Made by a program: the position numbers and the translations under genes. The notes under the pieces were generated by a model. It searched no databases. It was given only the letters and a program-made list of their open reading frames with translations, and was not told the origin of the DNA. From NCBI RefSeq assembly GCF_014842255.1, contig NZ_JACYVH010000001.1, positions 275,264 through 339,263 of the forward strand: 64,000 nt of DNA, in the 5' to 3' direction. This DNA comes from Frigoribacterium sp. CFBP 13712. GTDB taxonomy: Bacteria > Actinomycetota > Actinomycetes > Actinomycetales > Microbacteriaceae. Shown piece after piece: positions 17,401-25,460 of this stretch (position 1 is its first letter; the number at the start of each line of letters is the position of its first letter).

Positions 17401-18045
17401 CGCCTCGCGGGCGATCTCGGCCTGGCGCCCGAGCGGCTTCAGCTGCCGCCTGATCTCGCCCGCCAGGTCGCTCAACCGCGTCAGGTTCGCCTGCATGGCG
17501 TCGAGCTTGCGGAGGGTCTTCTCCTTGCGGCGGCGGTGCTTCAGGATGCCCGCCGCCTCTTCGATGAAGCCGCGCCGCTCCTCCGGAGTCGCCCGCAGCA
17601 CCGCGTCGAGCTGCCCCTGACCGACGATGACGTGCATCTCGCGCCCCAGACCGGAGTCGCTCAGCAGCTCCTGCACGTCGAGCAGCCGACAGCCCTCGCC
17701 GTTGATCGCGTACTCGCTGCCGCCGTTGCGGAACAGCGTGCGACTGATCGTGACCTCGGTGTAGTCGATCGGCAGCGCGCCGTCGCTGTTGTCGATCGTC
17801 AGCACGACCTGCGCCCGGCCGAGGGGGCCCCGGGTCGACGTGCCCGCGAAGATGACGTCCTCCATCTTGCCGCCGCGGAGGTTCTTGACACCCTGCTCGC
17901 CCATCACCCAGGCGAGAGCGTCGACGACGTTGCTCTTGCCCGATCCGTTCGGGCCGACCACGCAGGTGACCCCCGGCTCGAACGCGAACGTCGTGGGCGA
18001 GGCGAACGACTTGAAGCCCTTGAGGGTGAGGCTCTTCAGGTACAT
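14455..18045 (-). CDS. smc: Chromosome segregation protein SMC
   Basis: SMC forms the bacterial condensin with ScpA and ScpB. The 1196-residue protein has the N-terminal head with Walker A G-P-N-G-S-G-K-S (31-38). A first coiled coil follows, then a globular hinge around residues 500-660 (A-G-R-P-G-V-R-G-R-V-A-D-H) and a second coiled coil. The C-terminal head has the signature L-L-S-G-G-E-R-S-L and Walker B F-Y-I-M-D-E-V-E-A-A-L-D-D. An Asp/Glu/Ala-rich low-complexity segment with two near-identical units (A-P-S-D-A-A-P-S) sits near residues 955-985. The ATG at 18045 is preceded by AGGAGG at the right distance. scpA/scpB are not in this window. Confidence 0.97.
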   Translation of the reverse strand: MYLKSLTLKGFKSFASPTTFAFEPGVTCVVGPNGSGKSNVVDALAWVMGEQGVKNLRGGKMEDVIFAGTSTRGPLGRAQVVLTIDNSDGALPIDYTEVTISRTLFRNGGSEYAINGEGCRLLDVQELLSDSGLGREMHVIVGQGQLDAVLRATPEERRGFIEEAAGILKHRRRKEKTLRKLDAMQANLTRLSDLAGEIRRQLKPLGRQAEIAREAQTIAAVVRDARARLLADEVVGLKRSLDARSSSEAEQRAERELLAGRLGEIAADEQRLEQSMAGDDVDRARRVAFELESVHERLRSLSSLARQRLQLLAQQAEQPVAVTTVSAGMVADARDEAERLQGDVAAAAEAVEEARGGLASARRALDALDDEISAQSALVSKHDLEAGRLRTALDLARSRLAAVRGERLRHETALQSAETRRDAAHAELEALDHEAPEGDGVDHVAAQAAAESEAAALGERVDELRDRLHAAERERDALAARRGALSLALDRADGSSALLAAGRPGVRGRVADHVQVRPGFEAAVAAALGSVVDSVLADDSASAFDAIEHATVGELGRVEVVVAEPERRLTLLDVALPPGAVSAVSVVTAPPGVLGLLASTVVADDLDVARATRAALAAHPVPVTVITRSGEVLTDYVLRGGSGAERSRLELVAERDAAAERLTAVEATLADLAPDHDEARRRLVEARALAAASAAQAKAQEARVVDHEQRLGRLRARVDAAEAEVERLRSALVVASRSADEAAVIVDEAAAADEVHRARPRPLLDVSARQGLLDEVEAARAAELERRVVLETVRERVRAEAARAVTLQRQLDEQREAAERQARRTVIRQRQMASTSSVLTALPPTIDAVARSLDEARRELAEAERARAGRNDELAALRRDARSVRERLDAVTESVHGLEMELHKKRLHLSGLLDRAASGLGLVEDVLIAEYGPDVPVPAEAARADEAPADAAPSDAAPSEGGVDDGPGSEGSPFDRAEQEARLAKAEKKLARLGRVNPLALEEFAALEQRHAFLSEQLTDLTRTRADLLTIIDDIDSTMQTIFGSAFADTQAAFDRVFPILFPGGTGSLQLTDPDDLLATGIEVTVRPAGKKIERLSLLSGGERSLAAVALLIAIFKARPSPFYIMDEVEAALDDANLGRLLAIFEDLRENSQLIVITHQKRTMEIADALYGVSMRQDGVSAVVGQRVVAELSAGS

Positions 18046-18048
18046 GCG

Positions 18049-18062
18049 CCGCGCCTCCTCGG
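18049..18062 (-). repeat. CCGAGGAGGCGCGG copy acting as the smc ribosome-binding site
   Basis: The full 14-mer reads on the smc strand and ends four bases before the start codon, so its AGGAGG lies about eight bases ahead of the ATG. Here the dispersed word doubles as a near-perfect Shine-Dalgarno sequence. Confidence 0.82.
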
Positions 18063-18108
18063 GTCCTGTCTGCGGGGTGACCGTCGCTCAAGAATAGGTG
18101 CGGATGGG

Positions 18109-19098
18109 TCAGCGGACGCGCTGGCACCTCGGGCAGAAGTGCGACGAGCGGTTCATGAAGGCCTCGCGCACGATCTCGGCTCCGCACCGGGGGCACGGCC
18201 TGCCCTGCTGCCCGTACGCGTTGAGGCTGTGACTGAAGTAGCCGGACTGGCCGTTCACGTTGACGTACTGGGCGTCGAAGCTCGTGCCGCCCTCGCCGAG
18301 CGCTTTGAGCAGCACGACGCGGACCTCGGCGAGCAGCACCCGTGCGCGGGCCCGCGCGAACGACTCGGTGGGCTGATCGGGGTGCACCCGAGCCGCCCAG
18401 AGGCTCTCGTCGGCGTAGATGTTGCCGACGCCGCTGAGCAGCCCCTGATCGAGCAGCGCCCGCTTGACGCCGGTGCGCCGCGCGAGCAGCCGCGTCAGCA
18501 CCCGGTTCTCGTCGAACGCGGGGTCGAGAGGGTCTCGGGCGATGTGCGAGACCTGCTGCGGCACCCGTCGGACCCAGGCTGCGGCGGTCTCGTCGGCTGC
18601 GGACTCGCCGTCGGAGGTGGCGCCGCCTGCGGGGGCCGGAGAGCCGAGGAGGCGCGCTCCGGAGAACCCCGCAGGTCGCCCGTCGAGGGTGGGCACCGTG
18701 TCGTCGAGAGCCATCGAGCCGAAGATGCGCTGGTCGACGAAGGCGAGCCGGACCGGCCCGTGCGCGGGGCTCTCGACGTCGAGCCGGATGCGCATCAGGC
18801 GGTCGGGCTCGGCGTCGCGACTGCGGAGCAGCACCTGACCGCTCATGCCGAGGTGGGCGACGAGGGCGAGGGGCTGCTTGTGCGGCGCCGCGGGCTCGAA
18901 GGGGAACCAGAGGAACTTGCCGCGACGGACCGCCGCGTCGATCGTGCCGCCCACGAGCCGGTCGACGAAGTCGTCGGACGGACCGCGATGACGCTTGAGC
19001 GACCGGTGGTCGAGCACGTCGACACCGGTCACGACGGCGCCCGCGACGACGGGCTGCAGCCCGGCGCGGACGACCTCGACCTCGGGGAGCTCGGGCAC
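18109..19098 (-). CDS. mutM: Formamidopyrimidine-DNA glycosylase
   Basis: MutM excises 8-oxoguanine and ring-opened purines and nicks the strand. The catalytic N-terminus M-P-E-L-P-E-V-E is intact, the conserved Lys lies in R-R-G-K-F-L-W-F (Lys61), and the C-terminal zinc finger has C-P-R-C...C-P-R-C. At 329 residues it is longer than the usual 270-290. The excess is a Gly/Ala/Ser-rich linker at about residues 145-174, between the N-terminal beta-sandwich and the helix-two-turn-helix domain, and it contains one copy of the dispersed DNA word. It lies three bases downstream of rnc and upstream of smc. Confidence 0.95.
   Translation of the reverse strand: MPELPEVEVVRAGLQPVVAGAVVTGVDVLDHRSLKRHRGPSDDFVDRLVGGTIDAAVRRGKFLWFPFEPAAPHKQPLALVAHLGMSGQVLLRSRDAEPDRLMRIRLDVESPAHGPVRLAFVDQRIFGSMALDDTVPTLDGRPAGFSGARLLGSPAPAGGATSDGESAADETAAAWVRRVPQQVSHIARDPLDPAFDENRVLTRLLARRTGVKRALLDQGLLSGVGNIYADESLWAARVHPDQPTESFARARARVLLAEVRVVLLKALGEGGTSFDAQYVNVNGQSGYFSHSLNAYGQQGRPCPRCGAEIVREAFMNRSSHFCPRCQRVR
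18645..18656 (+). repeat. CGAGGAGGCGCG copy in the mutM linker
   Basis: The word reads on the strand opposite to the coding strand, so mutM translates it as Arg-Leu-Leu-Gly (residues 149-152). It falls at the edge of the unconserved linker insertion in MutM. Confidence 0.8.
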
Positions 19099-19101
19099 CG
19101 C

Positions 19102-19830
19102 TCAGAGACCGTCGACCGGTGTGCTGAGTCGCGTCCACGCCTCGAGGGCCGCGGACATCTCGGCCTGCTTCTTGCTGCTGCCGATGCCGGTCGCGACGTC
19201 GTCGCCGCCCAGGCGGACGCTGGCGTGGAACCTCTTGTCGTGATCCGGGCCGCTGTCGCTGACGTGATAGGTCGGCATGCCGCGCCCGAGCGAGGCCGCG
19301 AGCTCTTGCAGACTCGTCTTCGGATCCATCGCGGCGCCGAAGCGGTCGGGATCGTCGAGCAGAGGTGCGATCAAGCGGAGGACGAGAGCGGTCGCCGTGT
19401 CTCCGCCGGCGTCGAGATAGGTCGCGCCGATGATCGCCTCGACCGTGTCGGCGAGGATCGAGGGCTTGTCGCGCCCGCCGGTCAGCTCTTCTCCCCGACC
19501 GAGTCGGAGGTGGTCGCCGAGACCGATGACCCGGGCGGCCTCGGCCAGCGCCACCGTGCTGACGAGACTGGCGCGTCGCTTGGCGAGGTCGCCCTCGTCG
19601 AGATCGGGGTTCGCCGTGAAGAGCATGACCGTGACGGCCTGCCCGAGGATGGAGTCACCGAGGAACTCGAGACGCTCGTTGTTGGCGATGCCGCCGTTCT
19701 CGTACGCGTACGAGCGGTGGGTCAGCGCGAGATCGAGCAGTTCGGGTCGGATGTCGATGTCGAGGCGTGACAGCAGATCAGCCCGGTCGGCGCGGAGGCG
19801 CGACTCGGGCTGATCAGAAGTCGACGTCAT
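19102..19830 (-). CDS. rnc: Ribonuclease III
   Basis: RNase III cleaves double-stranded RNA in rRNA processing and mRNA turnover. The 242-residue product has the catalytic signature N-E-R-L-E-F-L-G-D-S-I-L-G near residue 48 and the second acidic cluster D-T-V-E-A-I-I-G-A. A C-terminal double-stranded RNA-binding domain begins near residue 160 (D-P-K-T-S-L-Q-E-L) and ends in S-S-K-K-Q-A-E. The ATG at 19830 is chosen since upstream codons in the frame run into rpmF. It shares a transcript with rpmF and yceD upstream and mutM downstream. Confidence 0.96.
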   Translation of the reverse strand: MTSTSDQPESRLRADRADLLSRLDIDIRPELLDLALTHRSYAYENGGIANNERLEFLGDSILGQAVTVMLFTANPDLDEGDLAKRRASLVSTVALAEAARVIGLGDHLRLGRGEELTGGRDKPSILADTVEAIIGATYLDAGGDTATALVLRLIAPLLDDPDRFGAAMDPKTSLQELAASLGRGMPTYHVSDSGPDHDKRFHASVRLGGDDVATGIGSSKKQAEMSAALEAWTRLSTPVDGL

Positions 19831-19870
19831 CTCGACACCGCCGAGGGAGACGTGATCACGACGGGAGTGC

Positions 19871-20074
19871 TCAGACGTCGGCGACCTTGCGGCCCTTGTA
19901 CTCCATGTACAGGGCTGTGCCGGCGCTGTCCTCGACGACCTTCGCGCGGTGCGGGAGGCTGTAGGTGACCTTGCCGTTCTCGATGGTCTTGACGAGCTGG
20001 ACCGGCGTCGCCTTCCACTGCGAGCGACGGGCGTGCGTGTTCGAGCGTGACTGCTTCCGCTTCGGAACGGCCAT
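19871..20074 (-). CDS. rpmF: 50S ribosomal protein L32
   Basis: A 67-residue basic protein beginning [20 protein letters not shown], the L32 hallmark. It contains no cysteine, so it is the zinc-free form. The ATG at 20074 is preceded by a purine-rich GAGAAGAGA. A second ATG six bases upstream is less likely because L32 starts at this Met. It sits between yceD and rnc, as usual. Confidence 0.95.
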   Translation of the reverse strand: MAVPKRKQSRSNTHARRSQWKATPVQLVKTIENGKVTYSLPHRAKVVEDSAGTALYMEYKGRKVADV

Positions 20075-20173
20075 GAGCATCTCTTCTCTCTTGCGGCTCC
20101 CCCGCAGGGGGCCTGGTCTGACTGGTGGGTGACGCGGTGGTGTGATGCGGCCCGGGGAGGCCGCCGGCCACCC

Positions 20174-20734
20174 CTACCGACGCGAGTCGGTGTCGGGCGA
20201 GCCCTCGGCAGGTGCCGATTCAGCCTGGAACCCGGTGAGTGCCGACCAGCGGGGGTCGATGTCCTCTTCGGGCTGGTAGTCGTGGATGTCTTCGATCCGT
20301 TCACCCGTGGCGGGGTCGAGTCCAGGACAATCCGGCCGACAGACCGGCTGGAAGGGCAGTGACAGAACCACTGCGTCTCTGACCACAGGTTCAAGATCCA
20401 CGTGGTCGTCGTGAACCTGATAGTCAAAAGCTTCGTCGACAGCGTACGCGAAAAGCTCGGCGAAATCGACTTCCACCGGCTCGGAGAGCGGTTTCAGGCA
20501 TCGGCTGCACTCGCCGGTCGCCGTGCCCGACACGTGCGTCGAGACCAGGATGCCGTCGTGCAGACCCTCGAGCCGCACGTCGAGGCGGAGCGGATCGCCC
20601 GCCGCGACCGAGATCTGGCCCTCGCCGAGCCGCTCGGGGACCACGACGTCGAGCGTGCGCTCGCGCATCTCGCCCGGGCGGTGCATGAGGTCGTACACCG
20701 GGAGCGTGTAGGGGGTCAGGTTGAAATGAGGCAC
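20174..20734 (-). CDS. DUF177 (YceD) family protein
   Basis: A 186-residue acidic protein of the YceD/DUF177 family, which nearly always precedes rpmF and is implicated in 23S rRNA maturation or L32 accumulation. Visible markers are the C-S-R-C-L-K-P pair near residue 75 and a second pair C-R-P-D-C near residue 130. The four cysteines are probably a zinc site. The acidic C-terminus ends in a Ser/Asp/Arg tail. It is the first gene of the yceD-rpmF-rnc-mutM-smc series and follows the transglutaminase gene by 11 bases. Confidence 0.9.
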   Translation of the reverse strand: MPHFNLTPYTLPVYDLMHRPGEMRERTLDVVVPERLGEGQISVAAGDPLRLDVRLEGLHDGILVSTHVSGTATGECSRCLKPLSEPVEVDFAELFAYAVDEAFDYQVHDDHVDLEPVVRDAVVLSLPFQPVCRPDCPGLDPATGERIEDIHDYQPEEDIDPRWSALTGFQAESAPAEGSPDTDSRR

Positions 20735-20745
20735 GGGAGACGAGT

Positions 20746-23001
20746 TTACGCCGTCGACCCGGTCTTCGCAGGGGAGGTCGCGAACAGCGATCGCGGCGCG
20801 AACCGCGCGGCGAGGCGGTCACGCGCACTCGACGCCGAACGGAGGCCGTCGACCACGAGCCGGGCGTCCGCCCTCGTGCCGTCGGGGGCGGCGACCCCGC
20901 CGTACCGCTCGCTCTGCAGGGCGGCGACCAGGCGGTCGAGGGCGACCCGCGCCTCCTCGGTCTCCGGTCGTGACGAGAGTCTCGTGCGGAGGAGCGCCGC
21001 GGCCGCGGTGGGCGTCGCCCCCGATGGGACGTGCAGCCCCAGATCGGCGGCCGTGTCGACGACCTCGTTCCAGACGGCGAGCGCGACGTCGGGCGGCGGG
21101 GTGACCCATCGACGTCGGCGGCGCCCGGCACGGAGCACCGAGGGCACGATCAGCACGACCGCGAGCAGCACGAGGGCGATCAGACCGGCCGAGCCGAGGC
21201 CGGGGCCGCCCGTGCCCGAGGCGGAGCCCGCGGCGGTCGGATCGGACGCGTCGGCGGACGGCGTCGCGGAGGGGGTCTGGGCCGGCGCGTCGTCGGCGGA
21301 GGGCGTGGGGGTCGCGGCGTCGTCGGCCGTCGGCGCGGCGCTCGGCTCGACACCCGTGGGCTGGAGGTACGCCTGCGGGCTGCCCAGGCCCACGGTCGGC
21401 TCGAAGGGCACCCAGCCGAGCCCCTCGAAGTACAGCTCGGGCCAGGTGTGCAGGTCGTCGCTGCTCACGCGACGCTCGGCCTCGGCCCCGAAGCCCGTCG
21501 ACTCGCCGGGCAGGAACCCGACCGCGACCCGCGAGGGGATGCCGAGCGTCCGCGCCATGACGGCCATCGACGAGGCGAAGTGCACGCAGTATCCGCTGCG
21601 GACCTCGAGGAAGGTCTGCACGGCCTCGAGACCGCTGCCGTCGTAGCCCTGATCGACGGGGGTCTCCTCGGAGTAGGTGAAGTCGCCGTCTCGGAAGAAG
21701 TCCTGGAGGGCCACGGCGGCGTCGAAGTCGTTGGGGGCGTCGGCCGTCACCTCGGAGGCCAGCGCGATCACGCTCTGGGGCACCCCGTCGATCGAGAGGT
21801 AGTCGGCCATCGCGGTGTCGTCGCCGGCCGACGACGCGACGACCTGGTCGCGGGTGGGGTCGACCGGAGCGCTCTCGACCGTGTAGTCGAGGCCCTGCGT
21901 GCCGGTCGTCGTGCTGCGGACGGTCACCCCCGACTCGTCCACGACCTCCCACTCGTCGCCGAGGCCCTCGATCCGGGTGGCCGGCACCGGCACCGGCAGG
22001 TAGGGGCTGCGGAGCGAGCCGACGTCGATCTCGGTGGTCACGGCCCGGCGGTCGGTGGCCTCGGCGACGCCGGGAGCGGCCGGGAGCCGGTCGAGGGTCG
22101 CCTCCGGGTCGGACTCGCCCTCGGCGGGGCTCCACGAGCGACCCGAGAAGTCGACGAGGTCGACGAGCTTCAGGTACTCGCCGTCGGCGTCGGAGGACCG
22201 GTAGGTCAGCACCGTGACCGGGGCGCCGCGACGCAGGTCGTCGCCCAGGTCGATGATCGGATTGACGCCGGTGGCCAGCCCGAGACCGGAGCCGCCCGTG
22301 CCGGCGAGGGGCGCGAGGCCGCCGAGGGGCACGGTGGCCGTCAGCAGGCCGGCGACGCCGAGCGCGGCCAGACCCCCGACGAGACCGCCGCGCGTGGGGT
22401 GCCGGCCCGTGGCCAGCGCCAGGAGCACGAGGAAGAGCAGCACGGTCGCCACGACGAACGGCCAGCTCGTCTCGACCCCTGGCACGAACGCCGGCACGGC
22501 GAGGACGACGACCGGCACCACCCCCGTGAACGCGGGCAGCTGCCCGACGGACGAGACGAGGTCGATCAGCACGGCCGCCGCCAGGACCGACACGAGCACC
22601 GTCGCGAGCACGCCGTCGGTGACGTCGAGGGGCGCCGCCTCGCCGACGATGGCCGCCTCGGCCTGATCGGCGAGGTCGCGCATCCGCTGCAGCGTCGCCG
22701 ACGTGGGGATCACGCCGAGGACGGCCGTGCCGCCCGAGACGAAGGCGCAGGTCACGGCCGAGCCCGCGACGGCGCCCACGATCCAGCCGACCCAGGCCGG
22801 CGCCCGGAGGCCCCGGACGGCCAGCGAGACGCCGAGCACCACGGCGGAGACGAATGCGGCGGCGAACCACCAGCCCGTCCCGACGAACAGCGGATGGAGG
22901 CTCGCCAGCGACGCGACGAACACGAGCCAGGCGAAGAGGGTGGGCAGCCACGAGGCGGCGGCGACGCGCACCACCGGGCGCCGGAGCGGGGCGTCAGTCA
23001 T
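20746..23001 (-). CDS. Membrane protein with periplasmic-type transglutaminase domain
   Basis: A 751-residue protein of the DUF3488/transglutaminase-like group. About six hydrophobic helices fill residues 15-235. A large extracellular part follows with the papain-like triad: Cys in R-S-G-Y-C-V-H-F-A-S, His in L-H-T-W-P-E-L-Y-F and a following acidic position. A Pro/Thr/Ser/Asp-rich spacer and a further transmembrane helix lead to a cytoplasmic DUF4129-like tail. The ATG at 23001 overlaps the DUF58 stop by eight bases. MoxR, DUF58 and this protein form a well-known operon type thought to act in protein maturation or envelope stress. The substrate is unknown. Confidence 0.85.
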   Translation of the reverse strand: MTDAPLRRPVVRVAAASWLPTLFAWLVFVASLASLHPLFVGTGWWFAAAFVSAVVLGVSLAVRGLRAPAWVGWIVGAVAGSAVTCAFVSGGTAVLGVIPTSATLQRMRDLADQAEAAIVGEAAPLDVTDGVLATVLVSVLAAAVLIDLVSSVGQLPAFTGVVPVVVLAVPAFVPGVETSWPFVVATVLLFLVLLALATGRHPTRGGLVGGLAALGVAGLLTATVPLGGLAPLAGTGGSGLGLATGVNPIIDLGDDLRRGAPVTVLTYRSSDADGEYLKLVDLVDFSGRSWSPAEGESDPEATLDRLPAAPGVAEATDRRAVTTEIDVGSLRSPYLPVPVPATRIEGLGDEWEVVDESGVTVRSTTTGTQGLDYTVESAPVDPTRDQVVASSAGDDTAMADYLSIDGVPQSVIALASEVTADAPNDFDAAVALQDFFRDGDFTYSEETPVDQGYDGSGLEAVQTFLEVRSGYCVHFASSMAVMARTLGIPSRVAVGFLPGESTGFGAEAERRVSSDDLHTWPELYFEGLGWVPFEPTVGLGSPQAYLQPTGVEPSAAPTADDAATPTPSADDAPAQTPSATPSADASDPTAAGSASGTGGPGLGSAGLIALVLLAVVLIVPSVLRAGRRRRRWVTPPPDVALAVWNEVVDTAADLGLHVPSGATPTAAAALLRTRLSSRPETEEARVALDRLVAALQSERYGGVAAPDGTRADARLVVDGLRSASSARDRLAARFAPRSLFATSPAKTGSTA
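20948..20959 (-). repeat. CGAGGAGGCGCG copy in the transglutaminase gene
   Basis: Reads on the coding strand as Glu-Glu-Ala-Arg within the C-terminal cytoplasmic tail. The full 14-mer is intact and is followed by GTC, as in the hairpin at 32451-32497. Confidence 0.8.
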
Positions 23002-24337
23002 CGAGCGGCCTCGCCCCGAGCACGACGTCGGCGACGGGATCGCCGGACGAGACCTCCACCACGCGCCAGCCGGCGTCGCGGAGGGCGGCCGCCACCCGAT
23101 CGGGGCCGAGGGTCTCCGCACCGGTGACGCCGCCCCGCGATGCGGTCGTCTCGCTGAAGCCGAGGGGCGGCGAGACGACGAGTGCGACGGCGGACGAGCC
23201 GACGCCCCGCGAGCGCCCGAGCGACTCGAGCTCTCGCGGCCGGAGACCCGACACGACGGCGACGACGGGCTCACGCGGCGCGGCGGGCGCGGCCGAGCGG
23301 TGGCCGGCGTCGCCCAGCCGGAGGTCCGCGAGCGACTCGAGGTACGCGGCGGTCGAGTCGGGGTCGTTGCGGGCGACGACGTCGCCCTCGGGAGTCGTCG
23401 CCTGGGCCACGGAGCCGCTGCGCCCGAACTCGACACCCAGGGTCGCGACGACCGAGACGGCCCACTCGAAGGCGTCGCTGACGGCCGACCCGTCGGAGCC
23501 CGTCCGGGCGTCGGACCAGCCGTCGACCCCCGTCGAGAGCACGAGGCGGGCGCTCGGCAGGCCGTGCTGCTCCTCCTGCCGCACCATGAGCTCGTCATGA
23601 CGGGCCGAGGCCTTCCAGTGGACGCGCCGCATGGGATCTCCGCGTCGGTACTCGCGGGTGACGGGGTCGTCGTCTCCACCGGCCAGGCTGTGCTCCCGCT
23701 GACGGCGGGCGCCGTCCCCGAGGGCGCGGGACTCGGCACCGAGCCCCAGGTCGTGGACCTCGGGCACGACGAGCAGCTCGGTACTGCCGGGGGCGACGAC
23801 CCGACGCCGGGCGACGCCGAACGACTCGATCAGATCGACGTGCAGAGGCCCGACGCGGTGTCGCCCGCGCGGCAGGCCCTCGTGACGGAACACGGCCGAG
23901 GAGGCGCGGCCCGGCACGAGCGTGATCCCCACCGCCTCGGATGCCCTGGTGCGGCGCCAGCCGACGTCGTCGCGGAGGCCGATGCGGCCCCCCGCGCCGC
24001 CGGGGGCGGTCAGGGTCACGGTCTCGTCGACGGACCAGCCGGCCATGCCGCGATCGGGCGAGAAGCGCCGGGCGACCGTGATCAGGGGGCGTCGGAACAG
24101 CAGCGAGACGAGCACGGCCACCACCAGGACGACCAGGGTCGTGCCGGCGAAGACGAGCGCCGGAGACGGGACGACGGCTCCCGTCGCGACGAGGGCGACG
24201 CCGACGCCGACGACCGCGCCGCCGCGCAGGGTCGGCCGGGGCGCTCCCCCGCGGGTGATGCCCGTCTGCGCACGCACGCCCGGCCGCGCCGGCACGTCGC
24301 CGTGCGGCGTCGGCGGCGCCGCGACCCGATCGGTCAC
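22994..24337 (-). CDS. DUF58 domain membrane protein
   Basis: A 447-residue protein with two membrane helices at about residues 40-80, then a beta-rich region and the DUF58 core R-E-Y-R-R-G-D-P-M-R-R-V-H-W-K-A-S-A-R near residue 240. A von Willebrand A-like fold follows (L-V-L-S-T-G-V-D-G). Start is the GTG at 24337, two bases after the moxR stop. The ATP-dependent MoxR is thought to remodel DUF58 partners. Nothing in the sequence reveals the client. Confidence 0.87.
   Translation of the reverse strand: MTDRVAAPPTPHGDVPARPGVRAQTGITRGGAPRPTLRGGAVVGVGVALVATGAVVPSPALVFAGTTLVVLVVAVLVSLLFRRPLITVARRFSPDRGMAGWSVDETVTLTAPGGAGGRIGLRDDVGWRRTRASEAVGITLVPGRASSAVFRHEGLPRGRHRVGPLHVDLIESFGVARRRVVAPGSTELLVVPEVHDLGLGAESRALGDGARRQREHSLAGGDDDPVTREYRRGDPMRRVHWKASARHDELMVRQEEQHGLPSARLVLSTGVDGWSDARTGSDGSAVSDAFEWAVSVVATLGVEFGRSGSVAQATTPEGDVVARNDPDSTAAYLESLADLRLGDAGHRSAAPAAPREPVVAVVSGLRPRELESLGRSRGVGSSAVALVVSPPLGFSETTASRGGVTGAETLGPDRVAAALRDAGWRVVEVSSGDPVADVVLGARPLDD
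23897..23908 (+). repeat. CGAGGAGGCGCG copy in the DUF58 gene
   Basis: Opposite to the coding strand, the word is translated Arg-Ala-Ser-Ser, a different frame from the Glu-Glu-Ala-Arg copies. The full 14-mer is intact. Confidence 0.8.
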
Positions 24338-24339
24338 GG

Positions 24340-25353
24340 TCAGCGCGCGTCGCCGAGGGGGACGGGAGTCGCCGCGACGACGTCCGCCACGACGTCGTAG
24401 GCGGCCGAGACCGCCCCGGCACCGGCTCGCCCGGCGAGGATGATGCGGTGACCGAGCACCGGCCCGCTCATGGCGTCGATGTCGTCGGGCACGACGAACT
24501 CGCGACCGTTGAGCGCCGCCCACGACTTCGACGCGCGCATCAGCTGCAGGGTGGCCCGCGGGCTCGCGCCGAGTCGGACGTCGGGGTGCACGCGCGTGGC
24601 CTGGACGACGGCGACGGCGTAGCGCTCGACGGCCTCGGCCGTGTAGACGGCGCGGACGGCGGCGATCATGCGGCGGAGGTCGGTCAGCGACACGAGGGGC
24701 TTCAAGACGTCGAGCGGGCTGACCCGTTCACGCTGCTGCACCATGCGGAGCTCGCTCTCGGCGTCGGGGTAGCCGAGCGAGATGCGCGCCATGAACCGGT
24801 CGCGCTGCGCCTCGGGAAGCGAGTACGTGCCCTCCATCTCGACCGGGTTCTGCGTCGCGACGACGAGGAACGGATCGGGCAGGGGGTGCGTGATGCCGTC
24901 GACCGTCACCTGGCGCTCCTCGAGGCTCTCGAGCAGGGCGGACTGCGTCTTCGGGGACGCGCGGTTGATCTCGTCGCCGATGACGACGTTGGCGAAGACC
25001 GGGCCGGGCTTGAACTCGAACCCCCCGGAGGGCCGGTCGAAGACCGAGACGCCGGTGATGTCGCTGGGCAGCAGGTCGGGGGTGAACTGGATGCGCGTGA
25101 CGGTGGCGTCCACGGCCTTGGCGAGCGCGCGCGCCAACTGGGTCTTGCCGACCCCCGGGACGTCCTCGATCAGGAGGTGCCCCTCGGCGAGCAGCACGGT
25201 CAGGGCCGTGCCGATGGCGCCGTCCTTGCCGTCGATGACGGTGCCGATGGCCTCGAGGATCCCCCGAGCGCGTCGCTGCACCTCGACCAGCGGCATGAGG
25301 CCCTCGTCGGCGGAGGCGCTCGGCCGGTCGGCGGGACGGCTGGTCGTTGTCAT
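24340..25353 (-). CDS. MoxR-family AAA+ ATPase
   Basis: A 337-residue cytosolic ATPase with Walker A E-D-V-P-G-V-G-K-T near residue 65 and Walker B V-V-I-G-D-E-I-N-R-A-S-P-K near residue 125. Sensor 1 is V-V-A-T-Q-N-P-V-E-M-E-G-T-Y-S-L-P-E-A-Q-R, with the family-typical P-E-A-Q-x-D-R arginine region. Members act as chaperones that insert cofactors or assemble complexes with VWA/DUF58 partners. It heads the moxR-DUF58-transglutaminase operon. Confidence 0.92.
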   Translation of the reverse strand: MTTTSRPADRPSASADEGLMPLVEVQRRARGILEAIGTVIDGKDGAIGTALTVLLAEGHLLIEDVPGVGKTQLARALAKAVDATVTRIQFTPDLLPSDITGVSVFDRPSGGFEFKPGPVFANVVIGDEINRASPKTQSALLESLEERQVTVDGITHPLPDPFLVVATQNPVEMEGTYSLPEAQRDRFMARISLGYPDAESELRMVQQRERVSPLDVLKPLVSLTDLRRMIAAVRAVYTAEAVERYAVAVVQATRVHPDVRLGASPRATLQLMRASKSWAALNGREFVVPDDIDAMSGPVLGHRIILAGRAGAGAVSAAYDVVADVVAATPVPLGDAR

Positions 25354-25460
25354 CGGATCGCTTTCTGAGGAGTGATCGAGCGGTTCGGCGGGAGGAGCGT
25401 CACACGGTGTTCGGAACGGACCCCCTCGAGGAGGCGGTCGTCGCGATCACCCGGTGCGTC

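Noticed and set aside
14428-19770. A very long open frame on the plus strand (about 1780 codons) opposite smc, mutM and rnc
   Set aside because: It is the antisense shadow of genes with firm homology; its translation is Arg/Gly/Ala/Asp-rich with no domain, as expected in high-GC DNA.
9923-20734. parS-like or oriC-like sites near smc and ffh
   Set aside because: I looked for a TGTTTCACGTGAAACA-like palindrome and for DnaA-box clusters and saw none.
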